NCBI GenBank assembly: GCA_033557835.1
Contig: JAWQRO010000392.1
Coordinates: 1-40,114, forward strand
DNA: 40,114 nt
Direction of reading: 5' to 3'
Source: Helochares maculicollis
Taxonomy: Eukaryota > Arthropoda > Insecta > Coleoptera > Hydrophilidae
Positions 10,201-22,714 of the stretch are shown piece after piece. The translations under genes were made by a program, and so were the position numbers. The notes under the pieces are model-generated. The model searched no databases, was not told where the DNA came from, and was given only the letters and a program-made list of their open reading frames with translations. Numbering within the stretch: the stretch's first letter is position 1; every line of letters starts with the position of its first letter.

Positions 10201-13200
10201 ATTAAAATCCACAGCGCATGAACCGCAAGTTCCAGGCGTTGCGACACGAGTTTCAAGAAATAAGTTTTCTTTTTAAATTAGTTAGAGCAAATCATTATGA
10301 GTTATTTAATTAAAAAATGCGAAACACTCTCCGGCCTAAAGATTTTGTTAGCGCATTGCTCTTTGCTGTTGCAATATCCTGTCATTGATTTGTTTCTACC
10401 ACTAGTTTTATTTAACTTATTGTGTTAGATTTGGTGTCTTAAGCCTAATGTTAAGTCATCCTTTTGGCTGCGAGATTTTTCTTCAATCCTCGCTTTAAAT
10501 TTTGCAGCAATAAACACGTTGTCTCAAAAAGTGCCAATTTTCGAAAGATGAATCGATCCATAGATATTCAATAGGTGTTTTGTTGAAATTTCATGTAACA
10601 ATCGCAACATTTAAAGAGCAGTTGTTTGTCAGTGAAGGCAAACCATTAGAAGATGACCTTAAACTTTCATGAAGGCCGTTGGAAATTTTAGAACAAAAGA
10701 TATTTAGATTGGGAAGCCGTAAAACATATAGAAGGATTTGAAACAAACGAAAGCAAAACAATATTTTTTCGAATACACAAACCAAAGTACATCGTGAATC
10801 CATAACCAATATGAGCATGCTGTAAGTGCAGGTATTCTGTAAGTTAGTATTGGTATGTATGAACTCAAGCGAATATTTCTATATACAATAACTGTTGTTT
10901 CTTCGTGAACGTTGAATGGCAAACAATGAAGGTCGTTCTACCTTTCTTGCCATACCAGGAAAGAACATTTCACTCCCTCATTAAGCACGATGTCTCAGTA
11001 AAAAATACTAGCTATTTAGGCCGAGCCTCGCATTGAATTTCTCTAAAATCGACAGCGGCCAAACGCTTGCAATCGAAAGTGCTGATCTCATCTTCTTCCA
11101 AGAAATTTACACTTGATTTTTACAAGTAAAAACCGTAGTTTCTATTTTGTACAACAAGAATGAATGTCAAGTAGTGGATACCTATTTGGTTATGCTATTT
11201 GTGTTAATTGTGTGATGAACTTTCATAAAAAGTGCATTGCTTCTACTGCCACAAGAAGGGTCATCGTAAAAATAGATGATATTTGGCGCATTGACGTTCT
11301 TTTATGGCTTGGGGGACTTTTCTCTTTCCTTTCTTGTTGTTTTTATGTAAAACTCATATTTTGTGAGTGCATGCATGTTATTAGCCAACTTTTAAAATGG
11401 TTTCTTTGCCGGTGTTTTGTACTTTTTTAGTAATTTTATGTGTTAGTTCTAAAGACTAGCTTGCTATTGTTTTGGAATTAGCTGTGCATGACTCAAACAG
11501 AAGTATATGTATTAAATCAGCAAATAGGTAAGTCCCGTTACAAGGACGCTGGGATGTTAAAAAACAATACAGTGCAGGCTGAAGACCAAAAACTAATGAA
11601 TGACTAAATGGTATGTTGCAAACCGGATCTCCATACCGGCTTAGGTTATAAATATTTAATACATATAAAAATAAATTTGACGTGTCTTTAGTGAAGTACA
11701 GCTGCTAACTAGCGTTTTTATTCATTTAGATTAAACTCTGTTTGGAAGCAAATTTCTAATGTGAGTCTGAAATTAAGATTGTATTCTAATCTAAGAGTGA
11801 TTCAATAATTATCAATGTCTACAATTATGTTCATCTTTTTTTTTGTTTCGCCACTTTATAGCTTGAAAATTAATAAGTACAATAGTAATGAATCATTAAT
11901 TTTCCATGCTTGACGCGAATATTCATCTGTTAATTATAATTTTAGAAACAATTCAAAGTCATTGCGTCAAAAGAAGTACATTCTTCGCACAAAAGATTAT
12001 TGTTTCGCACTTTCGCTTTCCCTTTCTAATGAATTATAGAATAAATTTTGTTTATGGCGCTTGAAATATTACTGTTTAAAGTTATGCGGCGCATAGAATG
12101 ATTATAATAATTACAAAACATATAAAATATAGCTATAATGTTTGTGTCTACCTACAGTGTTGACTTTTTCGTAGTCTTTAAATTTAGAGTTTTGGTTGTT
12201 ATGAACTACTTTTTCTCTATAACATATGAAGTAAGTGTTTGTAACAACATAAAAGTGCAAGTAAGAAATAATCTTGATTATGACATCATGCTGTTGTGTA
12301 CCTCTGATTAAAAAATTATATGAATTACTTTCTAAGCATTGTTTATAATAAAATTGACAATTTAAAAATTAAACTTTATTATCTAAAATCTGCACTGGAA
12401 CTTGAAACATATGAAAAATTCAAGGTTACGTTTTAAATTATCTGCTTATAATTTGAATGCATAAATCTGTATAGCCCAACGGCTGCTGTTCGCAGTGGCG
12501 AAGTTTATTTCAGTAAATTATATCGATTCGATTCAACTAGATAAACGGTAGACATGCGAATGTACAGCAGCAGTTCTGCAGTGTCCTTTGCTTTCATGAA
12601 AGAATTCAAAATAAAATTATTTGAAAACCGTGATACACTGGAAACAATTAATCATGAACTGCCACAAAAGTATTAAGGGGGGCACATATTTTATTTTGCG
12701 GAAGAAGAGTAATAGCTGCATAAATTTAAGAAAAATACAACACAAATGAAAGGCAATTTTTGGCATAATCCTTCTAAGCCTGTTTCTCATAAATTATTGG
12801 ACACTTTTTAATATCTAGTATGATCAATATTAATAGAGGGACAATAAAGGCAAGTGCAAATTGTAACGATAATAATATATTTTGTATGAAACAAAAGCGC
12901 ATGTTATAACAATGTATGTAAAAATATGCAGGAGGAATGCCGCTTATATATAATTTTTATGCCAATCCAGTGTTCTATTTGCAGTATTATTTCATATAAG
13001 CCTAATTTTAGTAAGAAATGTCCGCTTTGCAAATAAAGATTTGTTTATAAATCACATGGTGTTTTTTTTATTTGGTATTGTAATATAATAAAACATACTT
13101 CTATTGCTTCTGTATGTAATTACAAATTTTACGAATGATGGTAAATTTTTTAAAATTATTTTCTCTAGCGTTTGACTTTAAGTTGGAGGCTTACACTAGT

Positions 13201-16200
13201 ATAAAAACAGAAATCAAGATAAATTCAGAACAGACCATTTATAACAGTTTTAAATACATATTTTGCACCTGTCAAAATATCATTATTAACCATTAAACCC
13301 GATGATTATTTTGGGATATGTAAATAATACTAAATAATTGACATGGCCTGGTTTAAGAATCGCCAAGAAAATTACGGCATCTGACTTTAGATTGCGGTTC
13401 TTTGCAATAAAAATTCTTGAATTTTTATTATCTGACCTTCCATTCGTTCTGAGAATTATTTTTCAAATGGCTCCTCTCTAATAAATGCAGACTTGATTCA
13501 ATTAAATCGTTTCATTCGCGGGACTTATAAAACATATATCCACATTCACAGTTAATTAATCCACAAGCATTTTTTATATTTTCGTTCGTGCTTTAATAAT
13601 TTTTTATTATTTTATTTATTCTGCGTTTTCATGGCTACTAAGCTAGATAAATATTTTTTAAGAACAAACTGAAATTTACCTGAGATACTAAATTACAATA
13701 CTAGGACAGGCTACGTGCTTCTAATGTGGTTTTGTACCCATGCATAATAAAACATCAAAGAGAAACAGCCCCTGAGGTTCCAGGCAAGGAAAATTGCTAA
13801 CGTTGATGACGGATGTTGGGACTGCGGTGCTTCTACACCAACCTTGTTTACATCGCCCCCGCTTCATATCTTGATACCACATTCATATAACAATACTTAT
13901 ACCTTAAATTCTAAAAACGCTTTACATTGCATAAAATCGTATTAGCACTTTAATTTTATCTGGATAAAGCATTGTGGTGCAAAATGACCTAATTGCATAC
14001 AGTAAAGTGATAATAAAAACAACCTTAGTTTGTTTTTGCTAAATTTAAGTTTTATTTCCAAATATTGTCTACTTTGCTCTATTTATAAATGGAGTTGTTA
14101 TTTGATTCAGGTAAGTTTATTACTTTGTATATAACCAAGATAAATTTTATTTAAATACATGCCGCAAGTAGCTTATTTAGCATAAAATTCTATATTTATA
14201 TAAACTCAGAAGTTTTTAATTACCTCCATTTATTCTTTATTCATAATAAGCAGAGCATTACTTAATCGCCAGCTCATTTATATTATCAGCAACATGTTTT
14301 TGTAATCTACGGCTTATTTTGTGTAGCCTGCAAGTAATTATCCTTCCTCCTAATTTTACTTTGTTTAATTGCTATCTTTACAGTTTTATGGTTTAAAAAA
14401 GAAGAGTAATTATAAAACATGAGATGTGCACAAAATCCGGTAATAATGATTGTAAGACGTATTTAGTTTTTCACTTCAATTCTTGCTTAAATAAAGGGAA
14501 GATGGCATCTATGTAATATATAATTTACATTAAACATTTACTTTTTTCAGCTAGACTAATAAAAACAAAGGATTTTGTTTAAGCAACAATAATCAGTTCC
14601 GGCAGTGTGTGGTGCTAATAAATATTTATACAAAAGAATTGCGTTGGAGTTTTTGCAATTTGAAAGGCGTGGATGCAAGAAAATGTTTTAAAGGTGTTTA
14701 AAAATGTAGCCGTATTTTAAAGTGCAGGCGTGTAAAAATGTAAAGCCATGACATAAAATTAAACGTTTAATAAAGCGAAGAGTTGTAATGTTTTATAGCG
14801 CAAACAAGACAATTTTATTATTCTTAGCCTGTATGTTTAATTTATAAAGTTTGTAAATATTTTAGGCTGCCTCTTCAGATGTGGCATTTCATCTTAATCA
14901 TCTTAAGCCCGTAAATTTCTCGTCAAATAATTAAAAGTGGGTGGCTAAATAATGAAAAGAATGTTATCGGTATTTTGTTTAAATGTCTAGAAAATAATAT
15001 AAATACCACAAAGGGCTCGTTTTTGAGGAATGTACAAAAACACCTAAAATGTTATCAAAATTGAATCTCAGGTTATAAATATCTTTCAGGAGTATTATTT
15101 TATATTTTTAATACAGCTGTATTCATATAAAATAATTAGATATACATTTACTTCAACGTAAGTACGAAAAATGTCATTTAATTGCTTAATTTCATAGGTT
15201 AGTTAGATTAGTAAAACAATATAGAAAGTTATGATTAGTATTTTAGTGTTTCATTTTGAAACCAATAAATATATGTGCGAAATGAATTTTTGACTTACTT
15301 AAAACTTGTAAACAGAGCATCACTAAAAACCCAGAGAGGATTGCGGTGAGCTGCCACATTCCACTGTGCTTGTTGTTCTTTTCTCTCGCTAATACTTCAA
15401 AAAATACAACATACAAAAGAGTTCCAGCAGCCATTCCTTGAAGGACTACAGAAACTATGCTCTCTTCAGATTTTCCTGTTTCACTTAAAATTATTCCTGC
15501 TCCAATACCTAAGAGGACGAAAAATTAGGCTTGATTTATTTCAAGCTTCTAGTTTATGGATCTTTAAATATGCCTACTTAGAACTAGTTTATTCTTTGAT
15601 TTTTTATTATAATTATTTTGGCTACTTATACATAGTTTTACTGTGTTCGTATTGATAACTAGATTATATCCGGGTTAATTTAGAAAAAAAAATTATGATT
15701 ACAAGTAAGACCACTGCATTTTATAAGTTATTATTCTGTCGTAAGAATGGTATAGATGCGAAAAAGTTCTATTTTAGGTCAATGAGTTAAGGATATACTA
15801 TCAATAGAAACCAAACGCATAGACACGACCTCTAGAGCAACAATAATCAGCAGAACCACTGTAAATGGCTTTCGATGACTTCGAAAAGGTCTTTCAACTA
15901 ATCCTTCCTGTGGCAATGGAAGCCGTAATGATGCAAGGCATAAACAAATCTATTATTGAAATCCTAAACAATATACATTAGAAAGTAGAAGTGAATCTTT
16001 ATAAACCAACAAGGGAATTTTTAGCAGCAAGGGGTTTACGTTCCATAAACTATTCACGGCAACATTGGAATATGTCTTCACCAAGCTATGCTTGGAAAAT
16101 AAGAGACTAAAAATCAATGATGGGAGACTCAGCAACCTTCGATTCGCAGATGACAAAGTCCTTTTAGCGAATAACCCAAACTAATTGCAAAATCTAATTT

Positions 16201-19200
16201 ATACAAGTTATAGACATCATCATGATTGAAAAAATATTGGAATACGTTGAAGAATATATTTGCTTAGCGCAATTAGTTCACATTTCACTTTTAGTTTCGG
16301 GAGTAATTACACTCTATTGATATCAAAACTTCCCCTCTCTACAAGCAAAATCTCTGATTAATGCATTTTACCAATACTAATATATGGCTGTGAGACCATA
16401 GATTGATCAAGAGGCAAAACAATCAATAAAACGTCCTTGGACAAATGGGTCCGAGACATTAGATAAATTTTAGGAACAATTTGGTTTGAATAGCCAACAA
16501 CTGCAACATTCAGAAATATCTAAGAGAGAGACAGACATACTTAGCAAGATAAAATATGCCACCGTGAATAGAAAGTATACGATAAAATTTTAATAAGTGC
16601 CCGCTAGAGGAAGGAAAAAAGCCCTCAAAAAGAGGGCAACTTCGCACAAAATAAAAGGCAAGAAAAAGAAAAACGAGGCTACACCCAGCAATGTGGATCG
16701 TAATACATACACATAAATGTGTGTAAATAGCTGTTAATGTAAAATTATGCAAAAATGAGTATTATAAATATTTAAAAATTTTGAAAAGCAACTGACGATT
16801 TTGAAAGTGGTTCGTTTATAAAACGATCAATTGCCAAACAGCTTCGATAAACGAACTATCCTAATTGAATACAAGATTGGTATTTAATGTCAACTTCGTT
16901 AAAATTCCTTTAGATTTTTGAGCCGATTTGAGACGGCCTACTTAGTTTCATAAGCCTCCTGCATGTGCCAAGCAACAAGCACTTGATTTATCTGCGTCCG
17001 ATGGCAAGCTTCAATTGGATTGTAAAAAGATAAGGTGTATAGTTTGAGCAACATATTGTTTAAGCTATATACCACTATATAAGCAATAGGCCTGCAGCTC
17101 CATAGCATTAAGTACATATCATAAAGCTGCATTGAAACATTGGTACGTGCCATAGATTTATAGCTGTAACTATAAGCTGCAGATAAAGCTAAGCTTACAA
17201 CATCGTTGTGGTACGAGGCAACGCGAAAAGACATCGTTGGTTCTCAAGGTGTAGCACCTCAAAACTGGGCCACCTTTTACCACTTTATATGCCATTTAAC
17301 ACTACGATATAAAAGTTGTAAGTAAACAGGCTGTGTTTGAGACAGCATCTCTTACAACATCAATCCTATTATTTGCTTTAGTATTTCGAATGTATTATGT
17401 AAGGATTCTTGTTTATGTCGAGTTTTCATAAATATTTTAATTTGTTAGGTGATTCAAACTGTTGTTGAATACACTAACAATATAAATTGTTGACAATACC
17501 GTGCCAAAATTGTAAATACATTGATTCAGACACTTTCAACTTTTCAAATTCCAATACGATAAACTTGTTTGGTAAATGTTTCCTGCATTGAAATTATTAT
17601 GGTTTTGGAGACAAAACTAATTCAGATTATGGATTTAAAACTAAATCACATTAGGTCTGGATAAGGAAATATAGATGACACTAAGATTGCTTCACACTAA
17701 GACAACTCCAAACGAGATTTTGTAAAATCTGCATCATATGATGTTTTTATTTAATAACCACAGGAGAAAAAAATAGAATCTGCATCTCAATTCATTCTAC
17801 GAGAAAGCAACAAATGTACGTATTTCTCGAACATACATAAATGCTATTTGTTGGAATTTTAATACAAAGTATTTATGAATTGTTTCACGTTTAAAAATAA
17901 ATTCGATTACAATAAGTAACCAAATAAAAAACTAAATATTGAATCTTGACACTTCTAATTTTCAGGTGTTCTAATGTTGCAAGTAGGCATATTTATTGTT
18001 GAATTAGGTATAATGCACATGGAGGTTATATACAGGTGAGTCTTTATCCTGGCATAGTAAAATAACTTAAGAATTAAACAATTGAAAACACATATTTTGT
18101 TGACATATGGTGAAATGAATGTTTCTTTTGAGTGAAAGTCACTTCCAAATACATTTGAAAGCTGAACCCAATATTTTCAAAGAAAAATATACATTTTGAA
18201 ATAGTTTCCTATCCTCCTCAACAATATAAACGCCATTTACAAAACTGATTTTTCAATATAATGGCTTTCCACGCGTCTTGAACAGAACAAATAATGTGTA
18301 CATGTCGCAATAGCAAAATTTAAAAAACTATCATTACTATTAATTGTTGTAAAGTGTAATTTAATAGGTCTATTTGAAATTAATGTTCTATAACACTACA
18401 TTTTTAAGCAAATTCCTTTAAACAACGAAGCACTTTATATTCCTTTTAATTATAGATATCTGTAAAGCGATTTATCATACTCAACATTGGTTTTAGTAAT
18501 CGTTGAGGAAAATAAAAAATATTTTTTTTGTCAAAATTAACTAATTTGATACTCCAAATGACCCATATACTTTATTTTAAGCAAATTTTATTTGAAATAA
18601 GTGCTTCCAAATTCTTTTGTTCTTTAGGTATGGCACTATACCAAGTAACTCTCCCTGTATTATTAAAATATTCATACAAAAACGCACCTAAAGGAGTGAC
18701 TAAGGCGAAGGTCCCTATGTAAATGAAGATAAATAACGTTTTCGTTTTCGAGGTAACCAACTCCACTCCAACGCAGAATGCTATGACTAGCTTATGGGTA
18801 GCGATAGCTGCGAATAAATACCAAACTTTCTGTTTGTTTGCTTCTAATCCTACAGCGAGACCTTCGAAGATAGCGTGAAAGCTTAAAGCTAATACTGCTA
18901 GCAATCCGCTGAAGGAATTGTTCATGGAAGCGTCGATGTGGTGATGATGATGATGGTGCTCATGCTCGTGCTTCTCCGAGGCTACTATGTTGACGGTAGA
19001 TTGGGAGTTCAAAAGTTCTTTGTTGGACGTGCTAATGCAACTAATTGCACCATCATCGAATTTATTTAAGGACACTCTTGGAATGCTTAAATCCTTGTTT
19101 GGACATCGAACTGACAGCGTCCTGTGTAGAGGATTATTATTTAATTTTCGGTCTAGAATCATGTGGACCAACTCTTCTATTAAATAAACGAAGAAAAATC

Positions 19201-19540
19201 CTAAGCAGAATACTATTTCTGAAGTAGGTATACCATGGCCGAAAACTGGATCAATGTACGCTTCAAAATTGGCAAAACTTTCCCGTACTTCCGGCTGCAG
19301 GTGAATGAAAGTGGTGAAGAGGAGAACGCCTCCTCCGAAGCACAGAAGCAAAGATATGGTTAGATTCTTTTCTTCCGAAGTGTTGATAGTAATTAGTTTA
19401 GTTAATTTAATAGGAACTAATCCAATTATAAAAGATGCTACTCCCAACACTATCATAGACACGACTTTAGCGATAATAAGTTCATTGCTTTCGCTATGGT
19501 CTGCTGGTGCAGCGCCGTGGTTGTCATGAATGGCTTCCAT
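7174..19540 (-). CDS. ZIP-A: SLC39 zinc transporter, ZIP1/2/3 type
   Basis: Plasma- or endo-membrane importer that moves Zn2+ into the cytosol. Three coding exons, 19540-18688, 15508-15299 and 7265-7174, give 384 aa. Eight membrane segments are visible: 1 at about 22-44, 2 at 60-80, 3 at 107-129, 4 at 211-232 with HAIFEGLAVGLE, 5 at 240-262 with HKLVIAFCVGVEL, 6 at 268-288, 7 at about 307-326 and 8 at about 337-354. The His residues of segments 4 and 5 are the transport-site residues of the family. The long cytosolic loop has a HEHEH plus seven-His cluster (191-201), and exon 3 adds a His-rich C-terminus. Junctions: CTTTAG|GTGCGT to CTCTTAG|GTATT (codon G285), and TTTTAA|GTAAGT to TTTTCAG|CTGG (codon T355). 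An acceptor (ATTTTATAG) ends 6 nt before the ATG, so a non-coding first exon is expected. ZIP-B is its tandem paralogue. Confidence 0.92.
7266..15298 (-). other. ZIP-A intron 2, 8.0 kb
   Basis: GTAAGT donor at 15298 and AG acceptor at 7266-7267. The content is mostly featureless AT-rich DNA. A lysine-rich broken reading frame lies at about 8019-8379. Short open frames near 9.0, 10.7 and 11.2 kb have no recognisable motif or splice support. I see no nested gene or RNA gene. Confidence 0.75.
8019..8379 (+). pseudogene. lysine-rich reading frame broken by a frameshift, origin unknown
   Basis: An open frame from ATG 8019 runs 79 codons (start MKSKNKHKVRTKVKRK) to TGA at 8256. One base-frame over, the same lysine- and asparagine-rich character continues for about 37 codons (IYDGGTKTKSKNIGIPKTKN and on) to TAA near 8358-8360. 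The shared composition suggests one decayed coding segment, for example a retrocopy, lying antisense to ZIP-A in its intron. No domain is recognised. A-rich DNA can give such frames by chance, so confidence is low. Confidence 0.25.
15299..15508 (-). CDS. ZIP-A coding exon 2: membrane segments 7 and 8
   Basis: A 210-nt internal exon between CTCTTAG and GTAAGT. It encodes GIGAGIILSETGKS, VLQGMAAGTLLYVVFFEVL (segment 7) and LTAILSGFLVMLCLQVL (segment 8). The same segments in ZIP-B (VLQGLASGTLLYVVFFEIL) are not split from the main exon. Confidence 0.92.
15509..18687 (-). other. ZIP-A intron 1, 3.2 kb
   Basis: Donor GTGCGT at 18687 and acceptor at 15509-15510. It contains an RTE-like retrotransposon relic on the plus strand (about 15.85-16.47 kb). 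The remainder, including a 98-codon minus-strand frame at 16938-17234, has no recognisable coding motif. ZIP-B has no intron at this site. Confidence 0.8.
15850..16470 (+). pseudogene. decayed RTE-like non-LTR retrotransposon, reverse transcriptase part
   Basis: Three plus-strand frames together retain the order of an RTE-type reverse transcriptase. MAFDDFEKVF (15865 onward) is the first catalytic Asp region, followed by MQGINKSIIEILNNI and an in-frame stop at 15979. After a frame change come KLFTATLEYVF (16047-16079) and LRFADDKVLLA with the FADD catalytic box (16146-16154 for ADD). After another change come LEYVEEYICLAQLV (from 16237) and ILPILIYGCETI (to about 16410). Several residues normally between the RG and KLFTA blocks are missing. 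Stops, frameshifts and deletions show it is long dead. It inserted into ZIP-A intron 1 antisense to the gene. Confidence 0.8.
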
Positions 19541-19548
19541 TTTTTCCT
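19541..19548 (-). other. splice acceptor just upstream of the ZIP-A start codon
   Basis: Minus strand reads ATTTTATAG|GAAAAAATGGAA, with the AG at 19547-19548. It implies that the start codon lies near the beginning of exon 2 of the transcript and that a 5' non-coding exon lies further upstream. ZIP-B has the same arrangement. Confidence 0.55.
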
Positions 19549-21131
19549 ATAAAATATTATTGTGCAATATGATGCAAATGATAACTTTATTGTTGGTATA
19601 GAGATCAGTAGGTAGTTAATTGTTTTCGCTACGTTACTTTCATTATTACGAAGCGCTTTATCTGAAAAGAAGAAACTAGTTTGTTTTACGAGTACTTGCT
19701 CTGGAGGGCAAAAGGCAATATTATGATAATGTATGCATTTTTGACTGACTGGCTGATATGTTATTGAATGCCTCTCAAAATACCTAGAAAAGCGCAAACG
19801 AAAATTCCCACTTATTAACCTTGCTTTTTTAATTAATCTTGTATTTATTCTGAGAACAACTTGTTTGTAAACTGAAATTGTGCCTAAAAATTATGTTATG
19901 GAAGTGATTGGAAAACCCTTTATGCGATTCAGTGTTTAGACTGCAACATAAATGTGAACATTATTTATGATGTTTTCAAGGAAACAGACGATAACGTATG
20001 TCGAGTACTTGTCTGTTTTTTCATAATTGAAAGTCGCTGGACAGCGACTGATCTAATTTTAAGGAGGTAAAATTTCTTATTTAGATACTAAATTCTGAGT
20101 AATGGAATGATATGAAATGGCGAAATTTAAGTATAGATAGTTTGATTAACTTAATATACTTATTTTTAAGGTGGTTTTATCTTTCTGTTGTGTATCCGAT
20201 TGTCTGCGCTATTGCTTATTTAGTTCGTTTGGTTATACTATTTATTTATTTTTAGATTTTGTTTAGATGACACATATTGCTTATTTTTTATGTCAAATTG
20301 TACTATTAAAAGGAATCAGTAAAGATTCCTAAGGCAGTAAAATTTCAATAAAAATATCTCTTTTATCTAGGAATCACCGACCAGTTAGGGTGATATAATA
20401 TTTACGTTATAATAAATTTTTCGGTGCACATGTTTGTATATAATAGTTATAACCAAAATTAGCAATTTTTTGAACAATCTTTGAGCAGCACACTGAATTT
20501 TTAAAAACAATGTATTTGGAAAAATGCTATTTAATAGTAAAATCCGCTCATTACCGCTTAGAGTTAAAAACAGCACGAGTGGCATTTCTTTTCTCTAATG
20601 GTTACGTAATTGGCATCATTTTAACTCGGCATTACATGATTTTAATTTCGGTTAATGTTCTTTATTCCTTTCACCCAGACGCACGTCGTTAGCCTGAGCC
20701 ATTAACTTTTATATTGCATTCAAAAACTTCGCCTAACTTGCCTAGTTTATTCGTTCCTTATTTTAAGTGATGTATTTTATTGTTTTCTATTATTGAATTT
20801 TAAGTTTATTGGAAGTATTTACTAACATTTTAGTTTGGTATCTGCATTGCGCTACTTCAATTTATGTTGCATTCCTGATTTACTGTAATTTTTCTGTAAT
20901 GCAGTTTTATTTGGTTTGCATTATATGACTGCCTTATTTTTATTATTTGTGCGTTCTTTGTTGGCAGTAATTTTTTATGACAGCTTTGTTCTAAAATTCC
21001 CTCGCGAAAACAGTAGGCGCAGGAGCGTGTAATTACCAATTTAACTTGTTGCAGAAAAACCCGTACTCAAGGAAATTATGTCGTCTTGCTTATGAAAAAT
21101 CACTGTAATTAAATGAGATAGTGGAGATTAC

Positions 21132-21437
21132 CTTGAACAAAACTTGACGATGCTTTGCGACGAGCTCTCTTTTCGGAGATTGCATTCTGAGGGGTTATAA
21201 AAGCAGTAGGATGACCGAAAGCAATGCCGAAAGTAATAAAAACTTCCTTGTATAAAAAAGGCTTTTCTCGCGAACTCCTCAGCCCACGGGATATTTTTTT
21301 ATGATTTATTAGGCAGTGACATTTTTCCAAACGGCGCTTGCTGCCTTCGGAATGAGCGAATGGATGTTTTCCTGACATATATTGGATATTGAACTGTTTT
21401 ACATTGGAGTAATCCATCAGAATAAATGAGAATGGAG
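21132..21437 (-). other. candidate 5' non-coding exon of ZIP-A
   Basis: The minus strand has TTGTTCAAG|GTAATC, a good donor, at 21131-21132. The upstream 300 nt are less AT-rich than their surroundings, and a TATA-like ATAAAAAG lies on the minus strand at 21461-21468. Splicing to the acceptor at 19547 would give a 1.6 kb intron. A 102-codon open frame over the same stretch has no recognised motif. Other donors in this interval are possible. Confidence 0.25.
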
Positions 21438-22521
21438 AAATGTGACTGCTTCTGGAGAGTAACTTTTTATTTTTCTTTGTCTCTCACTATTATACGCTTC
21501 GTATTCTCCATACACAGAGTAAATATTTTTCTTCGAAATATTTAAATAAAAGTCATATTTTGTGGATATTGCGTTTAAAAATTGTTTTTGTTAGAATAAA
21601 TTTATTTTATACCGTGGAAAATGTTTTATTAAAATTTTCTTTAATTTTTACATGAAAATATTTGAAGATATTACTTATCATCTCGTTAAGAATTGCAAAA
21701 TGTAATGTTTTTGTTTTTTAAGCATTTAGTTAACTGCATTTTTCAAATAATTTAACTGTTGCTTATTGAGCTAAAAAGCTTTAAAACAGGAGATAGGGCC
21801 AAATTCTGCATAATTACCATAATATAGGCATAATATCAAAAGTAATTTGGGGGGAAGGAAATAAAAATATTTCACCTACTTTTTTTGCATAATTTTTAGG
21901 TGATTATCCACTAGTTGCACTTGCACTGTTATTTAAAAGCACACGTTGCAGCACAGTTTACTTCGTTTATAGTAGTAAATAATTTGATTTACGATAATAT
22001 TATTTATTATCCGTCACATGGTCCGCGAGTGGAGGTAAAGCAACATGCGCTCATCTCGAGCAAGTCAAATGAAGACTGCTGGTGAAAAAGGAAACCGGCG
22101 TTTACTATGTGCCGTTCATTGTAATATAAATAAGTTACCAGGGGCGTACGTAATATAGGTGGGGAGCCTATTGCTCGAGGTGTCTCTGCATAATGACCAG
22201 TGTGTTATCAATGCACTGTGGAAGGAGTTTTGCAATAATAATTGTTTTTTCTATAAATATGTAACCATTAACAAATGAAGTTTTTGCCTTTAGCAAGCTG
22301 CGGACGATCCGAGAAGGATTTCCTTCGAAGGATGAGTTGTTATAAGGAATCTGCAGCTGCTACTTTTTATTAACTTTCTTTAAACTTTAGAATTATTCTG
22401 AAAAAATCGAATTCAATTACTGTCTGCATAGTTAAAGCCTTAAATTGCGAGTCAGCTTGAAAAACCAATTAATCGTTTGAATATTTATCATTCCTTGCTT
22501 TATTCTTGTCTCTTTTAAATG

Positions 22522-22714
22522 CTAAGTATGTTAAAAATGATTGTAACTGTATAAAAGTTTAACGGTATTATATTATAATATATTTTAAAGGGCATATGAA
22601 TACAATCAATGTAATTCAGAATAAAAGCCTTCTTATAAAGCGTCTCTTAACAAAATCTTATAAAACAATACCGTTAAATTTTTATACAGTTACAGTTATT
22701 TTTAACATTCTTAG
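22522..22714. mobile_element. MITE-like element with 48-bp terminal inverted repeats
   Basis: The left arm 22522-22569 and right arm 22667-22714 are reverse complements at 44 of 48 positions. Each begins CTAAG and contains GTAACTGTATAAAA followed by AACGGTATT. The inner parts are weakly complementary too, so the whole 193 bp could fold into a long hairpin. It carries no coding capacity. The size and long arms fit a non-autonomous DNA transposon or fold-back element. No clear target-site duplication is visible. Confidence 0.65.

Noticed and set aside
16938..17234. 98-codon minus-strand frame in ZIP-A intron 1
   Set aside because: No recognisable domain, poor hydropathy pattern and no splice or polyadenylation context. 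Length is within chance for this region.
18528..19797. Plus-strand frames over ZIP-A exon 1 and a minus-strand frame running upstream of its ATG
   Set aside because: The former are antisense shadows. The latter is in another frame and crosses the likely 5' splice acceptor.
21109..21417. 102-codon minus-strand frame
   Set aside because: No family resemblance. The stretch is better explained, tentatively, as a 5' non-coding exon ending in the GTAATC donor.
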